A stretch of DNA of 49,960 nt from Alcanivorax sp. 24 (lineage in GTDB: Bacteria; Pseudomonadota; Gammaproteobacteria; Pseudomonadales; Alcanivoracaceae). Positions 46,393-49,960 of the stretch are shown one piece after another. How positions within the stretch are numbered: the stretch's first letter is position 1; each line of letters opens with the position of its first letter. The translations under genes were made by a program, and so were the position numbers. The notes below the pieces were generated by a model. It had not been told where the DNA came from. It was given only the letters and a program-made list of their open reading frames with translations, and did no database searches. Location of the stretch: NCBI RefSeq assembly GCF_004360225.1, contig NZ_SNUA01000021.1:15565-65524 (forward strand). Reading direction: 5' to 3'.

Positions 46393-49300
46393 TTATTTTA
46401 TTGATTTTGATATGAAGTTTAATCTGCTTCCTTGCTCGGGGATGAAGAGATCCGCGTATCCCATCCACGCTCCGTCTACGTCACTGTGGATGACCATGAG
46501 AATGTCAACCGGGTTGGTGTTGAATTGCTCCACGTACATTCGCCCATCATCCATGAAAGAAATTGGTCCCTCCATATGCATTGATATTTCATAAGATCTT
46601 AGTCTTATTGAATTACGTAAAGATGTTATCCCTAGCTCAGCCGAATATGGTGCTTCGACATATAGATCCAGGCTGGCAGTCAACACTGGCCTACCATTTT
46701 TTTCTTTGATTCTGGCGATTATTGCTCCGTCTCTTTGTTGGCCATCGTATCTCATTCTAAGTATCTGTTTTCCTGTCGCTCCGGGAAAAGGGAGGATTGG
46801 GGCGCTAGGTATTTGCTGTTGAAGGGTGTATATGTCTAACGATGTTCCATAAACCATGGATGGCCACATTTTTACCTTGATGCCCGTATCGTCAATTTCG
46901 TTAGTTACTTCTGCTGCTATTGCAGAAATTAAGTAAGTGAATTTTTGATCGGGGCATGCCATCGGTTCATTGTTATTGTCGTACGAGCAGCCAAAATTCA
47001 AGCCAAATATATTTATTGAATCCAATCGGCTTTCAATGCTGGGGTTTCTAAATCTGGATAGCACTTTTGCACTATTGGGAGCGGGTTGGAGTCCAGCAGG
47101 GTCGTAGTTTGGGTATAAACTTGGGTCCGTTTCGTTGAGCTGCTCGCCAGGACCATACTCTTCGAGGTCAAATAAATATTCTCCAACCGTATATATCGGT
47201 GGAGTGCTGGTGCCGATGTTGCTTCGTTCACTCATAAAGTTATGATTTGTGTCGGCTATAGGTTCGGTTGTAAGAATCTGGAGGACATCGCTTGTGGCTT
47301 TGGCGCCCCGGAAAAATTGGGTAAAGTCGGGGCCGCCAGCAGTTAAATCTGGTCCTGTTGGTATCATTGCATAGTTGTAGGTCATTCCACTGGGGCCATT
47401 TCTAACTTCTTTGATAGTTGTTAAGCCTATTGACGCTGTTTGTATAGGGAGGCCAGATTTATCACAGACGCTGTCTGTTCCGCATTTATAATTATCATTA
47501 GATATTATTTTTCTAACGTATCCATTGCTGGTCGTCTCAACGGTATATCCTGATGAAGCTAGGGTGTATTTATATAACGTGCCATACTCCCAAGGTTTTT
47601 CTGGGGTGAAATAGATGTTGTTTCCTTCTGTAAATAATTTCCCGTTTATATTTTCTATTTTGTTTTCATGGTTGTCTATTTTTTCGACTGTAAAGGTTGT
47701 GCCTAAAGATAGACTGGATGGATCGATCTCTTTTGATAGAGAGATAAATATGGTGCGATTTTCCGGTAGACTCATCACGGGAATGGCGTCATCGAGCGGT
47801 TTTCGATCTGCTTCGGTGGCATTTGTACTCTCTAATCCGGGAAAGCCTCCGGCGCATATTCCGGATTTATTGTTAGTTAAGTCGCGAGTTGGGTCTTTGT
47901 CTCCATTACCGATATCATTTAGAAGTTCTTGTTTTAATGCGCAAGGATACCCAGGATAACTTGCTAAGATAACTGCGGCACTTTCAGTCTCTCGCCTCTG
48001 TAGGAGGTCATATCTTAGAAGTGGAGGCCCGGAAGGCATTTTTGCGATAAGGCCGGTATTTTCGATTTTGGTTGAGAGAGAGAAGGTCTCATTGACGGGG
48101 TTTTGGAGAGTCCTTCCGCCAATATCAAGGATGTCGATTACTGATAGCCGATAACCAACCGGAGCCTCCTCCGGGCTATACTGCAAATCCTCCTCCGGCT
48201 TTACCACAATCGCCGCGCCATCCACATACACCTGCGCCGGCATTTCTTCTTCCGCTCCGCCGTTCACGGTTTTATAGAGGATGACATTGCCTTCCACACT
48301 CTGCGGATCTATCGGCTCATCAAAGTTCAAGATAATCGGATCCCCCGGCTTGGCCAGCAGGGACTTGTCTTCGCCGGTGATGGTGTCCGTGCCCAGGGTC
48401 CAGCTTTGCAGGGTGGGGCCGGTGGTGTCTTCCGGGGCGGTGGGGGCGTTGAGCTGATCTTTGTAGGACTGCAGCTGGAAGCTGAGCAGGCCGTAGCCGT
48501 ATTCCTGGCCGAGGATGTTGGGTTCCACCATGCCGACGGCATCCAGGTTGAGGACGCCGGCTTCAGTGTCCACTTCGGCCACGCCCACCAATTCGATGTG
48601 CATGATGTCCTGGGTGAAGCCACCGTTGGCGCGCGGGTCCTCGGTGGCGATGCCCACGTCCATGAGCAGGTGGACGATGCGCAGGCCGTCGGCGCGGTCG
48701 TGGACGTTGTAGGGGTTGGGCACCAGGTAGCCGCTGGCGTCGCTGGTGAGGCGCATGTCCACGGGGCCGGAGCCGAAGCCGGCGGGGACTTCGCCGCCGA
48801 TCATCACCATTTCGATGGCGCTGCCGCTGAGCTTGGTGCCGCGGGGCAGGCGGATCGGGGTGACGTCGGGGTATTCGGTGACGTCCGCCAGTTCGGCCAC
48901 CACGGCGTCGGCGCTGGCCTGGGTGACGTTGACGTCTTCGCCGAGCAGGGTGCCGTTGACGGGCACCTGGTTGATGTTCTTGCCGGTGAGGCGGGACAGG
49001 CCGCTCTGGGTGATGCGTTGCACCAGCATGGCCGGTTCGCCACGCGGTGAGGAGTCCGCCGGGGTGAAGCTGATCTCGGTGCCGGCGAAGGCTTCATCAA
49101 AGGTGCTGGTGAGGCCGTTGGTGAGGCTCAGCGTGTAGCTTTGGCCGGGCGTCAGATACTCCGGTTTCGGGTCCACGGTCATGTAGTGGCCGTTGATCAG
49201 GAGCGTGGCTTCCACGGTTGCGCCACTGCTGTCGGTGAGCACCACGGTGTCGCCGTAGCGGGCGCTGGCGCGGTCCACTGGCTGGGTGAACTGGAACCGG

Positions 49301-49854
49301 AAGCTGGAGAAATCCATGATCGGTTCGTTGGTGTCGCCATTGGGCATCTGCCGGTCGATGGCGAAGTCGTCGTCCTTGACCACCAAGCTTCTGGGCCCTT
49401 CGGCCAGTGGCCGGGTGGTGAAGCGCAGGGTGCGGTCGGCGGAGGTGCCGTTACGCAGACGCAGGTTCTTGATGGCGATGGTGTAGTCGGTGAGCGGGCT
49501 CAGCGATTGCGCCGGTGTGAGGATCACGCCGCGCGGGTCCGGGCCCACGGTTTCGGCGGTGTAGTCCAGGTTGCCGCCTTCGGCGTCACAGCACAGGGTG
49601 ACGCTCTGTTCCACGTCGCCGAGCGACACGTCACTGGTGAAGCGCAGCACCACCGGTGCCTTGGTGGGCACTTCGGCCTGCCCGTCATCGGGGTAGGCGT
49701 AGAGGAGGCTTTGTCGCTGAGCATCGTTGGCGTCATTGCCGGGCATACTGGAGCCATCACTGCCGCCACAGGCGGTGAGGACGGTGGCGGTGGTGAGGAC
49801 TAACGTTCCGTAGAGGGCCCCGTAGAGGGTCCCGTTAAAGGTTCCGCGAATCAT
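46393..49854 (-). CDS. Very large Ig-like (Big_5-type) surface lipoprotein of composite base composition
   Basis: 1153 residues. The signal ends LTACGGSDGSS, a clear lipobox; GGGGGGAGA precedes the ATG. The first part has repeated Big_5-like domains (YAYPDDGQAEVPTKAPVVLR, FRFQFTQPVDRASARYGDTV, LQSWTLGTDTITGEDKSLLA then DPIILNFDEPIDPQSVEGNV). The second part carries NRTIFISLSKEIDPSSLSLG and several further domains ending in VDILMVIHSDVDGAWMGYAD. The first ~585 codons are GC-rich like the neighbours. From about 48,100 the rest is clearly AT-richer, with different codon choice. It sits next to an outer-membrane barrel gene and may be its surface partner. Confidence 0.85.
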   Translation of the reverse strand: MIRGTFNGTLYGALYGTLVLTTATVLTACGGSDGSSMPGNDANDAQRQSLLYAYPDDGQAEVPTKAPVVLRFTSDVSLGDVEQSVTLCCDAEGGNLDYTAETVGPDPRGVILTPAQSLSPLTDYTIAIKNLRLRNGTSADRTLRFTTRPLAEGPRSLVVKDDDFAIDRQMPNGDTNEPIMDFSSFRFQFTQPVDRASARYGDTVVLTDSSGATVEATLLINGHYMTVDPKPEYLTPGQSYTLSLTNGLTSTFDEAFAGTEISFTPADSSPRGEPAMLVQRITQSGLSRLTGKNINQVPVNGTLLGEDVNVTQASADAVVAELADVTEYPDVTPIRLPRGTKLSGSAIEMVMIGGEVPAGFGSGPVDMRLTSDASGYLVPNPYNVHDRADGLRIVHLLMDVGIATEDPRANGGFTQDIMHIELVGVAEVDTEAGVLNLDAVGMVEPNILGQEYGYGLLSFQLQSYKDQLNAPTAPEDTTGPTLQSWTLGTDTITGEDKSLLAKPGDPIILNFDEPIDPQSVEGNVILYKTVNGGAEEEMPAQVYVDGAAIVVKPEEDLQYSPEEAPVGYRLSVIDILDIGGRTLQNPVNETFSLSTKIENTGLIAKMPSGPPLLRYDLLQRRETESAAVILASYPGYPCALKQELLNDIGNGDKDPTRDLTNNKSGICAGGFPGLESTNATEADRKPLDDAIPVMSLPENRTIFISLSKEIDPSSLSLGTTFTVEKIDNHENKIENINGKLFTEGNNIYFTPEKPWEYGTLYKYTLASSGYTVETTSNGYVRKIISNDNYKCGTDSVCDKSGLPIQTASIGLTTIKEVRNGPSGMTYNYAMIPTGPDLTAGGPDFTQFFRGAKATSDVLQILTTEPIADTNHNFMSERSNIGTSTPPIYTVGEYLFDLEEYGPGEQLNETDPSLYPNYDPAGLQPAPNSAKVLSRFRNPSIESRLDSINIFGLNFGCSYDNNNEPMACPDQKFTYLISAIAAEVTNEIDDTGIKVKMWPSMVYGTSLDIYTLQQQIPSAPILPFPGATGKQILRMRYDGQQRDGAIIARIKEKNGRPVLTASLDLYVEAPYSAELGITSLRNSIRLRSYEISMHMEGPISFMDDGRMYVEQFNTNPVDILMVIHSDVDGAWMGYADLFIPEQGSRLNFISKSIK

Positions 49855-49868
49855 AAGGTTCTCCCCCC

Positions 49869-49960
49869 TTAAAACTGCATGCTGATGGAGGCGGCGAAGA
49901 CGTTGACGTCACCGTCGGTCTTGACGCGGTCGTCGTTGCCGGTCTGGTCGGAGAGCAAAC
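49869..49960 (-). CDS. 3' end of a probable outer-membrane beta-barrel protein gene
   Basis: Only the last ~30 codons are in the window: LSDQTGNDDRVKTDGDVNVF then AASISMQF and a stop. Alternating residues and a terminal Phe are the signature of outer-membrane strands recognised by BamA. The stop lies 14 bases before the lipoprotein start, so the two form an operon. DUF1302-type proteins are one possibility, not shown here. Confidence 0.65.
   Translation of the reverse strand, partial: LLSDQTGNDDRVKTDGDVNVFAASISMQF

Overview
The window looks like a chromosomal segment of a GC-rich marine or hydrocarbon-associated gammaproteobacterium, most like Alcanivorax/Alloalcanivorax or a Pseudomonas relative. 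This is an inference from gene content (amidase operon in the Pseudomonas order, PQQ cluster, T2SS protein C, an IgaA-family protein, a vgrG island) and from Pseudomonas-type REP elements (GTGGGA...GCGAAT inverted repeats) at more than a dozen intergenic sites. No rRNA, tRNA or CRISPR was seen.

Region by region. 1-365: tandem REP array with a 92-base period. 804-9819: type VI secretion vgrG island. It runs vgrG, a DUF2169 adaptor gene, a PAAR-like (DUF4150) effector with an HExxH metallopeptidase motif, a candidate lipoprotein immunity gene, a GHH-type nuclease effector, a candidate cytoplasmic immunity gene, and then a row of decaying immunity genes: a SUKH gene with a nonsense codon, a gene frameshifted at an 11-G tract, a truncated gene, and a partial copy of the nuclease-immunity gene. 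10027-14840 (minus strand): amiE-amiB-amiC-amiR-amiS with a clear promoter and a leader terminator for AmiR antitermination. 14972-15970: wrecked histidine kinase gene, divergent from an igaA-family gene (15994-18150). 18267-20381: LysR regulator, glyoxalase-fold protein and glutathione transferase. 20511-28150 (minus strand): complete pqqA-B-C-D-E, S9 peptidase, pqqF cluster. A full REP palindrome lies in frame inside the S9 peptidase gene.

28365-28709: second REP array (91-base period). 28832-31154: two convergent paralogous solute-binding proteins. 31571-34552: pstS-pstC-pstA and a pstB broken by an internal deletion. 34655-38943: ECF sigma factor and zinc-finger anti-sigma factor with membrane proteins, an AhpD-like protein, a DoxX-like protein and two tandem secreted paralogues. 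39504-41156: a RAYT/IS200-like protein that has lost its catalytic residues, beside gspC. 41354-43943: a membrane protein, an Rpn-family nuclease and a ParE/CopG toxin-antitoxin pair with palindromic operators. 44330-48100: AT-richer island with a secreted protein, about 1 kb without genes, and the 3' half of a very large Ig-like lipoprotein gene whose 5' half is GC-rich. The window ends in the 3' end of a probable outer-membrane beta-barrel gene.

The most noteworthy items are the two effector-immunity pairs with the decaying immunity array, the amidase antitermination leader, the REP element read through as protein, the catalytically dead RAYT-like protein in a REP-rich genome, and the composite lipoprotein.
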